From: AC-32 sp035518635
Lineage (GTDB): Bacteria; Actinomycetota; Thermoleophilia; Gaiellales; Gaiellaceae
DNA length: 7,727 nucleotides
Reading direction: 5' to 3'
Assembly: GCA_035518635.1 (NCBI GenBank)
Contig: DATIXI010000057.1
Location: forward strand, 1-7,727
In this document: positions 1 through 6,454 of the stretch, in pieces
Layout: each line of letters opens with the position of its first letter
How positions within the stretch are numbered: position 1 is the first letter of the stretch
Translations under genes and position numbers: made by a program
Notes under the pieces: model-generated
The model's input: the letters and a program-made list of their open reading frames with translations, nothing else
Database searches by the model: none
What the model was told of the DNA's origin: nothing

Positions 1-491
1 GACTTCGGGCCCTGGATCTGGAGCGGGTACGCCTCGGGCTCCGAGAGCTGGACGTCGAGCCCCGCGTGCGCCGCCAGCCCCTTCGCGTAGGGCAGCACGT
101 CGCTGTCGGCCAGCGCGAACCAGAACGTGTTCTCGTCGAGGCGCAGCATCACCGGGTCGTTGAGGATCCCGCCGTCCGGCGCCGTGATCAGCACGTACTT
201 GCCCTGGCCGACCGCGCACGCGCTCAGGTCGCGGCACGTGAGCAGCTGCGCGAAGCGGAAGCCGTCAGGCCCGGTCACCTCCACGTTGCGCTCGACCGCG
301 ACGTCCCAGAGCGTCACGTGGTTCAGCAGGTGCCAGTACTCGGCCTCGAAGTCGTCGAAGTTGATCGGGAAGAGGGTGTGGTTGTAGACGGTGAAGCCCT
401 TCGGGCCGTGGCGCTGGGTCGCCTCGTAGAAGGGGCTGCGCCGCAAGCGCGCTCCCCGCTGCACCGTCGCCATGTCGAACGGCCTGGGCAT
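1..491 (-). CDS. GcvT/aminomethyltransferase-family protein, DmdA-like N-terminal part (3' end beyond window)
   Basis: Reading the minus strand from about 491 gives an open frame that runs off the left edge, so about 163 residues of a protein usually near 370-450 aa are visible. From the ATG at 473 it begins MATVQRGARLRRSPFY and continues with FTVYNHTLFP, a block (LLTCRDLSACAVGQGKYV) typical of the folate-binding GcvT fold, then GGILNDPVMLRL and PLQIQGPK. The YNH-L block, the DPV block and the QGPK end resemble DMSP demethylase DmdA more than glycine-cleavage GcvT itself. Known members move a one-carbon group from a methylated substrate to tetrahydrofolate in the cytoplasm. The substrate here is unknown, and many DmdA-like proteins are not DMSP demethylases. 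The start is uncertain: ATG 491 (MPRPFDM...) lies 8 nt after a TATATT box and suits a leaderless transcript; ATG 473 is in frame and also lacks a good Shine-Dalgarno. It is divergent from the flavoenzyme pair. Family call is firm; the DmdA subfamily is tentative. Confidence 0.82.
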   Translation of the reverse strand, partial: MPRPFDMATVQRGARLRRSPFYEATQRHGPKGFTVYNHTLFPINFDDFEAEYWHLLNHVTLWDVAVERNVEVTGPDGFRFAQLLTCRDLSACAVGQGKYVLITAPDGGILNDPVMLRLDENTFWFALADSDVLPYAKGLAAHAGLDVQLSEPEAYPLQIQGPK

Positions 492-499
492 GGTCGGCA

Positions 500-507
500 A
501 ATATAGT
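500..507. promoter_or_regulatory. Overlapping divergent -10 boxes between the GcvT-like and first PYROXD2-like genes
   Basis: This is an AT-only island in very GC-rich surroundings. On the minus strand TATATT (505-500) ends 8 nt before the ATG at 491. On the plus strand TATAGT (502-507) ends 9 nt before the in-frame TTG at 517. Both spacings suit initiation at or near the start codon, giving leaderless mRNAs. I find no convincing -35 hexamer at 16-18 nt on either strand, so the assignment rests on the -10 match and position. The two boxes share four base pairs, so the two polymerases would compete for the same DNA. Confidence 0.4.
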
Positions 508-516
508 CGGGCGGCT

Positions 517-2121
517 TTGGCGGATCGCCGTTCTTACGACGCCGTGATCGTCGGCGGCGGGCACAACGGGCTCGTGGCCGCGGCCTACCTCGCACGCGCC
601 GGCCTGAAGGTCGTCGTGCTAGAGCGCCGCCACGTGCTCGGCGGTGCCGCAGTGACCGAGGAGGTTTTCCCCGGCTTCCGTTTCAGCGTGGCCTCGTACG
701 TCGTCTCGCTGCTCCGCCCCGAGATCGTCCGGGAGCTCTCGCTGCCGGAGCACGGCCTCGAGATCCTGCCCCTCGACGGGACGTTCACGCCGCTCGACGG
801 CGACCACCTCTGGCGGGTCAACGACCACGGCCGCACCGTGCGCGTGCTGCGGCGCTGGTCGGCGAGCGACGCGGAGGCCTACGACGAGTACAGCCGGCTG
901 ATGGTCGAGATGGCGCGGTTCGTCAAGCCGATCCTCTCCATGACGCCGCCCGACCCCGGCCGGCCGGACCCGCGCGAGTGGCTTCCGGTTGCGCGACTCG
1001 CGCGCGCGTTCAACGACCTCTCGCGGGAGCAGCAGGCGGTCTTCATCCAGCTGATGACGATGAGCGCCGCCGACTTCCTCGACCAGTGGTTCGAGACCGA
1101 CCCGCTCAAGGCGACGATGAGCGCCTCGGGGATCATCGGCACGTTCCAGGGCATCCGCTCGCCCGGAACCGCCTACGTCCTCCTCCATCACTACATGGGC
1201 GAGATCGACGGCGTCCTGCGCGCGTGGGGGATCCCGCGCGGCGGCACCGGTGCGGTGAGCGAGGCGATCGCGGGCGCCGCCCGGGCGCTCGGCGTCGAGA
1301 TACGAACCGAGGCCGCCGTCGAGCGCTTCCTGACCCGCGGCGACGAGGTGACCGGCGTCGTCACCGCCTCGGGCGAGGAGGTGACCGCCCGGGTGACGCT
1401 CTCGAGCCTCGACGCACGCCAGACGTTCGTCCGGCTCGCCCCACCCGGCCTGCTCGACGCGTCGTTCCTGAAGGACGTCGAGCGCTACCGCTACCGCGGC
1501 TCCAGCGGAAAGGTGAACCTGGCACTCGACGGCCTGCCCGAGTTCACGTGCCTGCCCGGCCCCGGCGATCACCTCCGCGGCGCGATCAGCTTCAGCCCGA
1601 GCATCGACTACATGGAGCGGGCCTACGACGACGCGAAGTCCGGGCGCTTCAGCCGGCGGCCGTACATCGACATGGTCATCCCGACCCTGGTCGACCCGTC
1701 GATGGCGCCGCCCGGCAAGCACGTGATGAGCTGCTTCGTCCAGTACGCGCCGTACGAGCTGGCCGAGGGTGACGAGTGGGACGACACCCGCCGCGAGGCG
1801 TTCGGCGAGACGGTGATCGACACGATCGCGGAGCGGGCGCCGAACATCCGCGAGCTGATCCTGCACGCGCAGGTGCTCACGCCGAAGGACATCGAGGACC
1901 GGTTCGGCCTCTCCGAGGGCAACATCTTCCAGGGCGAGCTCTCCCTGGAGCAGCTGTTCTTCAATCGGCCCGTCCCGGGCTGGGCGCGCTATCGAACACC
2001 GCTGCGAAACCTCTGGATGTGCGGCTCGGCCACCCACCCGGGCGGCGGGATCATGGGAGCATCGGGGCGCCTGGCCTCGCTCCAGGTCCTGCGCTCGCTG
2101 CGCGCGAGGAAGGCGGCCTGA
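517..2121 (+). CDS. PYROXD2/CrtI-like FAD-dependent oxidoreductase, first of a tandem pair
   Basis: A flavoprotein of the phytoene-desaturase/amine-oxidase superfamily, closest in pattern to PYROXD2-like NAD(P)/FAD-dependent oxidoreductases. The N-terminus carries the dinucleotide-binding motif YDAVIVGGGHNGLVAAAYL, with an acidic residue ending strand 2 (VVLERR), then GGAAVTEE. A central substrate domain follows. The C-terminus has the second FAD-contact block, LWMCGSATHPGGGIMGASGR, typical of CrtI-type enzymes. It has no signal peptide and should be cytoplasmic or peripheral at the membrane. Reaction and substrate are not evident; the family is poorly characterised and carotenoid work is not implied, as no crtB or crtE is nearby. 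Start: TTG 517 (534 aa) places the FAD motif about 12 residues in, as in relatives, and follows a TATAGT box. ATG 472 (549 aa) and ATG 490 are in frame but would overlap the divergent gene's 5' end and have no Shine-Dalgarno. The stop is 9 bp before the next gene's GTG, so the two are co-transcribed. Confidence 0.9.
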   Translation: MADRRSYDAVIVGGGHNGLVAAAYLARAGLKVVVLERRHVLGGAAVTEEVFPGFRFSVASYVVSLLRPEIVRELSLPEHGLEILPLDGTFTPLDGDHLWRVNDHGRTVRVLRRWSASDAEAYDEYSRLMVEMARFVKPILSMTPPDPGRPDPREWLPVARLARAFNDLSREQQAVFIQLMTMSAADFLDQWFETDPLKATMSASGIIGTFQGIRSPGTAYVLLHHYMGEIDGVLRAWGIPRGGTGAVSEAIAGAARALGVEIRTEAAVERFLTRGDEVTGVVTASGEEVTARVTLSSLDARQTFVRLAPPGLLDASFLKDVERYRYRGSSGKVNLALDGLPEFTCLPGPGDHLRGAISFSPSIDYMERAYDDAKSGRFSRRPYIDMVIPTLVDPSMAPPGKHVMSCFVQYAPYELAEGDEWDDTRREAFGETVIDTIAERAPNIRELILHAQVLTPKDIEDRFGLSEGNIFQGELSLEQLFFNRPVPGWARYRTPLRNLWMCGSATHPGGGIMGASGRLASLQVLRSLRARKAA

Positions 2122-2129
2122 CCGGGCTC

Positions 2130-3791
2130 GTGGCCGGCGACCGGTACGACGCAATCGTCGTCGGCGCAGGCCACAACGGCCTGGTCACCGCCGCGTACCT
2201 GGCCAAGGCCGGTCTGCGGACGCTCGTGCTCGAGCGCCGCGAGCGCGCTGGTGGCCTCCTGACGAGCGAGGAGATCGCGCCCGGGGTGCGCACGCCGGTT
2301 GCAGACGGCGTGGACGGTCTCCGGGCCGGTGTCGTGCAAGACCTCGGGCTGGGCGCGCACGGCTTCCGGGCCGTCGAGCCGGACGCGGTTGCCTTCGCGC
2401 CGTCGGCGGACGGGCCGGGCCTCACGCTCTGGCGCGACCCCGTCCGGACGGCGACGGAGCTCCGCGCGGGGCCGCGGCCCCGCGACGCCGACGCGTTCGT
2501 CGCCTTCGACGGCAAGATCCGCTCGCTGGCCGGGTTCTTGGCCCGCCTCCAGGCAACCGAGCCTCCGGATCTCGAGTCTCCGTCTCTCGCGGACGCCACC
2601 ACGGGCCTCTCGCTGCTGAACGCCCTGCGGCACCTCGGCCGGCCGCAGATCCGGGAGGCCCTGAGAGTCCTGCCGATGTCCGTCGCCGACCTCGTCAGCG
2701 AGTCGGTCGAGGACGAGGCGCTGCGGGGTGCCCTCGGCGCGCGGGGCATTCGCCACGCGGCCATGGGGCCCCGGTCGGCCGGGACGGCGCTCAACTTCCT
2801 CTGGGACTCGGCTTCGGGCGACGGAGGAGCCGCGGGGCGCACAGTCTTCGCCCGCGGCGGGCCGGGCGCCCTCGCCGAGGCGCTCGTCGCAGCGGCGCGA
2901 GCCCGCGGCGCGGAGGTGCGTTGCGGCGCCGCCGTCGCGGCCATCCGGACCGCCGGGGGCTCCGTCGAGGGTGTGACCCTCGAGAGCGGCGAGGAGATCG
3001 ACGCCCGGCTCGTCGCCTCGAGCGCTGACCCGAAGCGGACCCTCCTGAGCCTGCTCGACCCGGCCGAGACCGGCCCGACGCTGGGCTGGCGCGCGGAGCA
3101 CATCCGCACGCCCGGGGTGGTCGCGAAGGTGACGCTCGTCCTGGAGGGCCTCCCTGCGATCGGCGGCGCCGACGACGAGCGCCTGCACGGCCGGATCGTC
3201 ATCGCCCCGACCCTCGACGACCTCGAGGTGGCGTTCAACGACTCGAAGTACGGGCGCATCTCCGAGAGCCCGTACCTCGAGGCGACGATCCCGACTCTCT
3301 CCGATCCGTCACTCGCACCCGAAGGCACCCATGTCGTGAGCGTGCTGTTCCAGTACGCGCCGCGGGAGCTGCGGGACTCGGACTGGGACGAGGCGGCGAG
3401 CGGCCGCGTCGCGGAGGCGACGGTCCGGACGCTCGAGGCGCACGCGCCGGGCCTCGAGAAGAGGATCGTCGCCCGCCGTGTCCTGACGCCCGCCGACCTC
3501 GAGCGCGAGTACAGCCTCAGCGGTGGGCACCCGATGCACGGTGAGCTCGCCCTCGACCAGTTCTTCGCGTGGCGGCCCCTCCTCGGCCATGCGCGCTACC
3601 GGCTCGCCGAGATCGACGGGCTCTACCTCTGCGGGGCGGGGGCCCACCCCGGCGGCGGGATCACCGGCGGCCCCGGGCAGAACGCGGCCCGGGCGATCCT
3701 GGCCGATGCCCGGCGAGCCCGACGACGCCGCGCGAGACCCGGGCGCGGCACCTCCGTTCACATACGGACGACCGAGACCAGGTACTCCTGA
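2130..3791 (+). CDS. PYROXD2/CrtI-like FAD-dependent oxidoreductase, second of a tandem pair
   Basis: A paralogue of the upstream gene, 553 aa from GTG 2130. It shares the same architecture: YDAIVVGAGHNGLVTAAYL at residues 6-24, LVLERRERAGGLLTSEE, the SSADPKRTLL region, HGELALDQFF, and the C-terminal FAD block LCGAGAHPGGGITGGPGQN near 500-518. It should bind FAD non-covalently; substrate and electron acceptor are unknown. The GTG start is chosen because it sits 5 residues before the FAD motif, as in relatives. The open frame extends far upstream inside the first gene, but that part is out-of-frame shadow. The purine-rich GAGGAAGG at 2106-2113 is 16 nt from the GTG, longer than ideal, and ideally spaced only for a CTG at 2118, so a rare CTG start or translational coupling is possible. 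The last 25 or so residues are an Arg-rich tail (ARRARRRRARPGRG then TSVHIRTTETRYS) absent from the first paralogue. Two tandem copies suggest a heteromer or two steps on related substrates; this is inference. Confidence 0.9.
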   Translation: MAGDRYDAIVVGAGHNGLVTAAYLAKAGLRTLVLERRERAGGLLTSEEIAPGVRTPVADGVDGLRAGVVQDLGLGAHGFRAVEPDAVAFAPSADGPGLTLWRDPVRTATELRAGPRPRDADAFVAFDGKIRSLAGFLARLQATEPPDLESPSLADATTGLSLLNALRHLGRPQIREALRVLPMSVADLVSESVEDEALRGALGARGIRHAAMGPRSAGTALNFLWDSASGDGGAAGRTVFARGGPGALAEALVAAARARGAEVRCGAAVAAIRTAGGSVEGVTLESGEEIDARLVASSADPKRTLLSLLDPAETGPTLGWRAEHIRTPGVVAKVTLVLEGLPAIGGADDERLHGRIVIAPTLDDLEVAFNDSKYGRISESPYLEATIPTLSDPSLAPEGTHVVSVLFQYAPRELRDSDWDEAASGRVAEATVRTLEAHAPGLEKRIVARRVLTPADLEREYSLSGGHPMHGELALDQFFAWRPLLGHARYRLAEIDGLYLCGAGAHPGGGITGGPGQNAARAILADARRARRRRARPGRGTSVHIRTTETRYS

Positions 3792-3869
3792 GGAAAGCGC
3801 AGGCTCCCCACCTCGTTGGCATCGCGCCAGATGGCCACGACCTTCTCGAGTTCCCGAGCTGCGCACCTA

Positions 3870-3900
3870 TCGGCCCGATCTCCCCGGGGCAGAGGGCCGA
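3870..3900. terminator. Possible stem-loop in the convergent gap
   Basis: The arms TCGGCCC (3870-3876) and GGGCCGA (3894-3900) pair perfectly over 7 bp. The 17-nt loop itself contains the self-complementary CCCCGGGG (3882-3889). It lies in the roughly 156-bp gap between the second flavoenzyme gene and the convergent oxidoreductase gene, where a bidirectional terminator is expected. There is no T-tract on either side, which is common in GC-rich actinobacteria but also means chance pairing cannot be excluded. Nothing else clear was found in 3792-3947. Confidence 0.3.
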
Positions 3901-3947
3901 CGTGGTTCGCGTGGGTAAGCGGCGCTATCGAAAGTCGCCCCGCTGGG

Positions 3948-5018
3948 TTACGGCACGAGAACGAGCTTTCCCTTCGACGCCGAGCTCTCGAGCAGCTCGT
4001 GCGCGCGGCGCGCCTCCGACAGCGGCAGGCGTTCGGCGACGACCGGGTGGATCTCGCCGCTACGCAGCAGCTCGAGCAGCGCCGAGAAGTCCTCCCGGAA
4101 CCACTCCGGGTCGCGGGGCCCTCCGCCCACAGGAAGCGGTCGGCGACTCCCCATGGGGACGAGCTGGTGGCCCTTGCGCAGCTTCTGGATGCGGTACGCG
4201 GACACGCTGCGCCTGGGCGAGAGCAGGCCCCAGAGCGCGACGGTAGCGGTCGCCCCGTACCACTCGATCCACCCTCGCCAGCTCCTGTGCCCGTTCGAGA
4301 TCGTGGAGGAGTGGCCGTAGAGGACGAGCCTTCCGCCAGGCCGGAGCGCACGGAAGGAGCGGAGCGACAGCGCGCCGCCGAGCCCGTCGAGCACGACGTC
4401 GACACCGTCGCCCGTAAGCTCGCGCACCCGCGCCAGGAAGTCCTCGTTCTGGTAGTCGATCGCCACCGCGCCGAGCCGCTCGACGGCGGCACGGTCGCGC
4501 GCGGAGCAGGTCCCGTACATGCGAAGCCCCGCAGCCGCCCCGAGCTCGAGCACCGCGGTGCCCACCCGGCCGGCGGCGCCGTGGACGAGCACGGACTCGC
4601 CGCGTTTCACCTTCGCCGTCCGGTGGAGGAGCTGGCAAGCGGTCATGTAGATGAAGACCAGGCCCAGGACCTCCCCGGGATCGACGTCCTCGGGCACCTC
4701 GACCGCGTTCTCCTCGAGCACGCAGACACGCTCCGCGTCGGCGCCCCAGACCGTCAGCGTGCCGATGCGGTCTCCAACCTGCAGCCTCGAGCAACCCCGG
4801 CCGAGCTCCTCGACGACCCCGACGAGCTCGTAGCCGGGCGTGAACGGCGGCTTCGGCACGCCGAGATAGGTGCCGGCGCGCAACATCGCGTCGGTGTAGG
4901 ACACGCCGGCCGCCAGAACCCTGACGCGGACCTCGCCGGGCCTAGGTCGGGGATCGGCGTCGTCGATGACCTTCAGGACTTCGGGCCCACCGAAGTGATC
5001 GACGACGACGCGCTTCAT
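3948..5018 (-). CDS. Zinc-independent MDR oxidoreductase, NADPH:quinone oxidoreductase type
   Basis: A 356-aa protein of the medium-chain dehydrogenase/reductase superfamily. The GroES-like N-terminal domain begins MKRVVVDHFGGPEVLKV and includes AAGVSYTDAMLRAG and the family signature PGYELVGVVEELG (residues 61-73). The Rossmann domain follows with the nucleotide-binding glycine motif HGAAGRVGTAVLELG (146-160). The C-terminal part has PEWFREDFSALLELL and PLSEARRAHELLE. The catalytic zinc ligands and the structural-zinc cysteine cluster of alcohol dehydrogenases are absent, which places it with QOR/VAT-1-like enzymes that reduce quinones or enones with NADPH. Residues about 285-302 (after KLRKGH) look like an insertion compared with relatives as I remember them. 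The start is the first ATG, just before the conserved VxxFGGPEVL block; no Shine-Dalgarno is visible, and a weak TAGACG sits 8 nt upstream. It is divergent from the LCAT-like gene and convergent with the flavoenzymes. Exact substrate unknown. Confidence 0.9.
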   Translation of the reverse strand: MKRVVVDHFGGPEVLKVIDDADPRPRPGEVRVRVLAAGVSYTDAMLRAGTYLGVPKPPFTPGYELVGVVEELGRGCSRLQVGDRIGTLTVWGADAERVCVLEENAVEVPEDVDPGEVLGLVFIYMTACQLLHRTAKVKRGESVLVHGAAGRVGTAVLELGAAAGLRMYGTCSARDRAAVERLGAVAIDYQNEDFLARVRELTGDGVDVVLDGLGGALSLRSFRALRPGGRLVLYGHSSTISNGHRSWRGWIEWYGATATVALWGLLSPRRSVSAYRIQKLRKGHQLVPMGSRRPLPVGGGPRDPEWFREDFSALLELLRSGEIHPVVAERLPLSEARRAHELLESSASKGKLVLVP

Positions 5019-5116
5019 GAGGGCGTCGTCTACGCTGATCGCACCGTCCGGGCATTGGATCGATCCCGCAGTTTCGATCCGTACAAACCCGCACCGGCTG
5101 CGGCCACGTTAGGGTG
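5019..5116. promoter_or_regulatory. Divergent promoter region between the MDR enzyme and the LCAT-like gene
   Basis: The 98-bp gap must carry both promoters. It contains a 10-bp perfect palindrome GGATCGATCC (5057-5066), and its half CGATCC recurs as a direct repeat at 5075-5080. A plus-strand TACAAA (5082-5087) could be a -10 for the LCAT-like gene, and TAGACG (5032-5027) a weak -10 on the minus strand. No good -35 boxes were found. The palindrome is a candidate operator, but with no regulator gene next to it the regulator is unknown. Confidence 0.3.
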
Positions 5117-6409
5117 ATGGCCATCAACGGCGGGCTCACGGAGATGCGCGGCTGGAGGGTGTTCGCCGCGCTCGCGGCAACGGTCGCTTTCGCAGGCCTG
5201 GTCCTGAGCGCGGGCGCGAGCGCCTCGAAACCGCGCCACGGGAGCGAGGTGACGCCGATCGTCCTCTTCCCCGCTTTCCATTTCACGCGCCTGCTGGTCA
5301 CTGTGCACCACCAGCGCGTCGATCCGGCGTGCCCGCGCTCGGGCTCGTTCGAGGACTTCTTCCCGAACCCGAGCCCGAGCACGACGTTCTCCCAGGTCTG
5401 CCGAGACGAGCTGATGACGCTGTCGTATCGACCGCACGGCCCGTGGACATCGCGCTTCAGCAACCCGAAAGGCGTCGACGTCCGGATCGAGGACTACGGC
5501 AAGGTCGCAAGCGCGCCGTTCTACCAGCCGATGTTCGACGCGCTGCAGGCGGCCGGCTACACGCTCGACAGGAACGTCCGCGTCGCCGGCTACGACGCAC
5601 GGCTCACGCCCGACCTCGGAGGGTTCCTCGAGCGGACCAAGCGCCTGATCGAGGACACCTACCGCGACAACGGCGACCGGCGGGTGCATCTGGTCGGGCA
5701 TTCGAACGGGCCGCTCTACGCGCAGTACCTGCTGACGCACACGAGCCAGGCCTGGAAAGACAAGTACATCCACGGCTTCACGCCGATCGCCGGCAACCTA
5801 CCCGGTCAGGGTGCCGTCTACCCGCTCGCCTTCACGGGCCTGAACGTGCAGGACTTCTCGTTCCCATCGACACCGGAGAACGCGCGCTCGAGCTCGCTGC
5901 TGCTGTTGAGCGCGCCGTCGACGTACATGAGCATGGGCGACCCGCGCGTCTTCGACAGCCGCGAGACGGTCGTCGAGGACCTCTCGAACGGCAGGACATA
6001 CACGCCGTCCGACTTCCGCGCGCTTTTCCGAGATGCCGGCCTGCCGACCGCCCTCCAGCTCGCGAGGCACTACATCGGCTTCGTGAAGTTCGTCGACCCG
6101 AGGCACTTTCCGAACGTGGACGTGTACGCGGAGAAGGGCTCGGGCATCGACACCGTGGTCGGAATCGGGCTCCACGACCTCTCTCCCGGCCAGCTGCTGG
6201 ACGACTCGACGTCGTTCTTCACCCGCGACGGCGACGTCAACCAGGAGGACATCACGAACGACGCCGTCTCGGCGTGGAGCGCGATGCGTTGCTGGCACTT
6301 CAGCCTCACCGACAACCCGGGCGTCGACCACTTCTCGCTGCCGAGCGACCCGAGCCTGCTCGCCCGGCTGATCGCCGACGCGAACGCCCCGCGGTCGAGC
6401 TGCCACTAG
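5117..6409 (+). CDS. Secreted lecithin:cholesterol acyltransferase-family (LCAT-like) lipase/acyltransferase
   Basis: An alpha/beta-hydrolase of the LCAT family (LCAT and group XV phospholipase A2), which cleaves or transfers acyl chains of lipids. Residue numbers count from a GTG at 5114, just upstream. The nucleophile is Ser197 in VHLVGHSNGPLYAQYLL, a GxSxG elbow. A family-like block PNVDVYAEKGSGIDTV follows (333-347). Likely catalytic Asp374 lies in FFTRDGDVNQEDIT and His406 in NPGVDHFSLPSDP, both in the order and spacing expected. A Sec signal peptide is clear: MRGWR, a hydrophobic stretch, then ASA cleavage near residue 37. After cleavage four cysteines remain (73, 96, 393, 430); Cys73-Cys96 matches the spacing of the LCAT lid disulfide. 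The usual PGxxGS oxyanion loop reads PAFHFTRL instead. Start: ATG 5117 is given. GTG 5114 is possible, and ATG 5144 yields the most typical 27-residue signal peptide; none has a well-spaced Shine-Dalgarno. Probably extracellular or cell-wall lipid turnover; substrate unknown. Confidence 0.82.
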   Translation: MAINGGLTEMRGWRVFAALAATVAFAGLVLSAGASASKPRHGSEVTPIVLFPAFHFTRLLVTVHHQRVDPACPRSGSFEDFFPNPSPSTTFSQVCRDELMTLSYRPHGPWTSRFSNPKGVDVRIEDYGKVASAPFYQPMFDALQAAGYTLDRNVRVAGYDARLTPDLGGFLERTKRLIEDTYRDNGDRRVHLVGHSNGPLYAQYLLTHTSQAWKDKYIHGFTPIAGNLPGQGAVYPLAFTGLNVQDFSFPSTPENARSSSLLLLSAPSTYMSMGDPRVFDSRETVVEDLSNGRTYTPSDFRALFRDAGLPTALQLARHYIGFVKFVDPRHFPNVDVYAEKGSGIDTVVGIGLHDLSPGQLLDDSTSFFTRDGDVNQEDITNDAVSAWSAMRCWHFSLTDNPGVDHFSLPSDPSLLARLIADANAPRSSCH

Positions 6410-6412
6410 GCC

Positions 6413-6441
6413 CGCGGAGACGCCGCACAGGCCTCCCCGCG
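6413..6441. terminator. Possible imperfect stem-loop between convergent genes
   Basis: CGCGGAG (6413-6419) pairs with CTCCCCGCG (6433-6441) with a 2-nt bulge and a 13-nt loop. It lies in the 45-bp gap between the stops of the LCAT-like gene and the SRPBCC gene, where a shared terminator would be expected. There is no T-tract, and the pairing is modest for such GC-rich DNA. Confidence 0.22.
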
Positions 6442-6454
6442 AGCGATGTTCTCG

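Noticed and set aside
66..506. Plus-strand frame opposite the GcvT-like gene
   Set aside because: It is a Val/Arg/Glu-rich shadow; the minus strand gives a coherent GcvT-family protein running off the edge.
1776..2129. Upstream extension of the second flavoenzyme frame
   Set aside because: It overlaps the conserved C-terminus of the first flavoenzyme in another frame and reads as Arg/Gly/Ala-rich sequence; family similarity begins just after GTG 2130.
619..2154. Long minus-strand open frame opposite the first flavoenzyme gene
   Set aside because: It is a GC-rich shadow: its translation is Arg/Ala/Val/Asp low-complexity with no recognisable motif, while the plus strand shows clear FAD-binding motifs.
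517..3791. Carotenoid biosynthesis cluster based on phytoene-desaturase-like motifs
   Set aside because: No phytoene synthase, lycopene cyclase or prenyltransferase is present, and the sequences fit PYROXD2-like oxidoreductases better than CrtI.
3816..5117. Long plus-strand open frame opposite the MDR gene
   Set aside because: It has no domain pattern and is fully explained as antisense of the well-conserved MDR protein.
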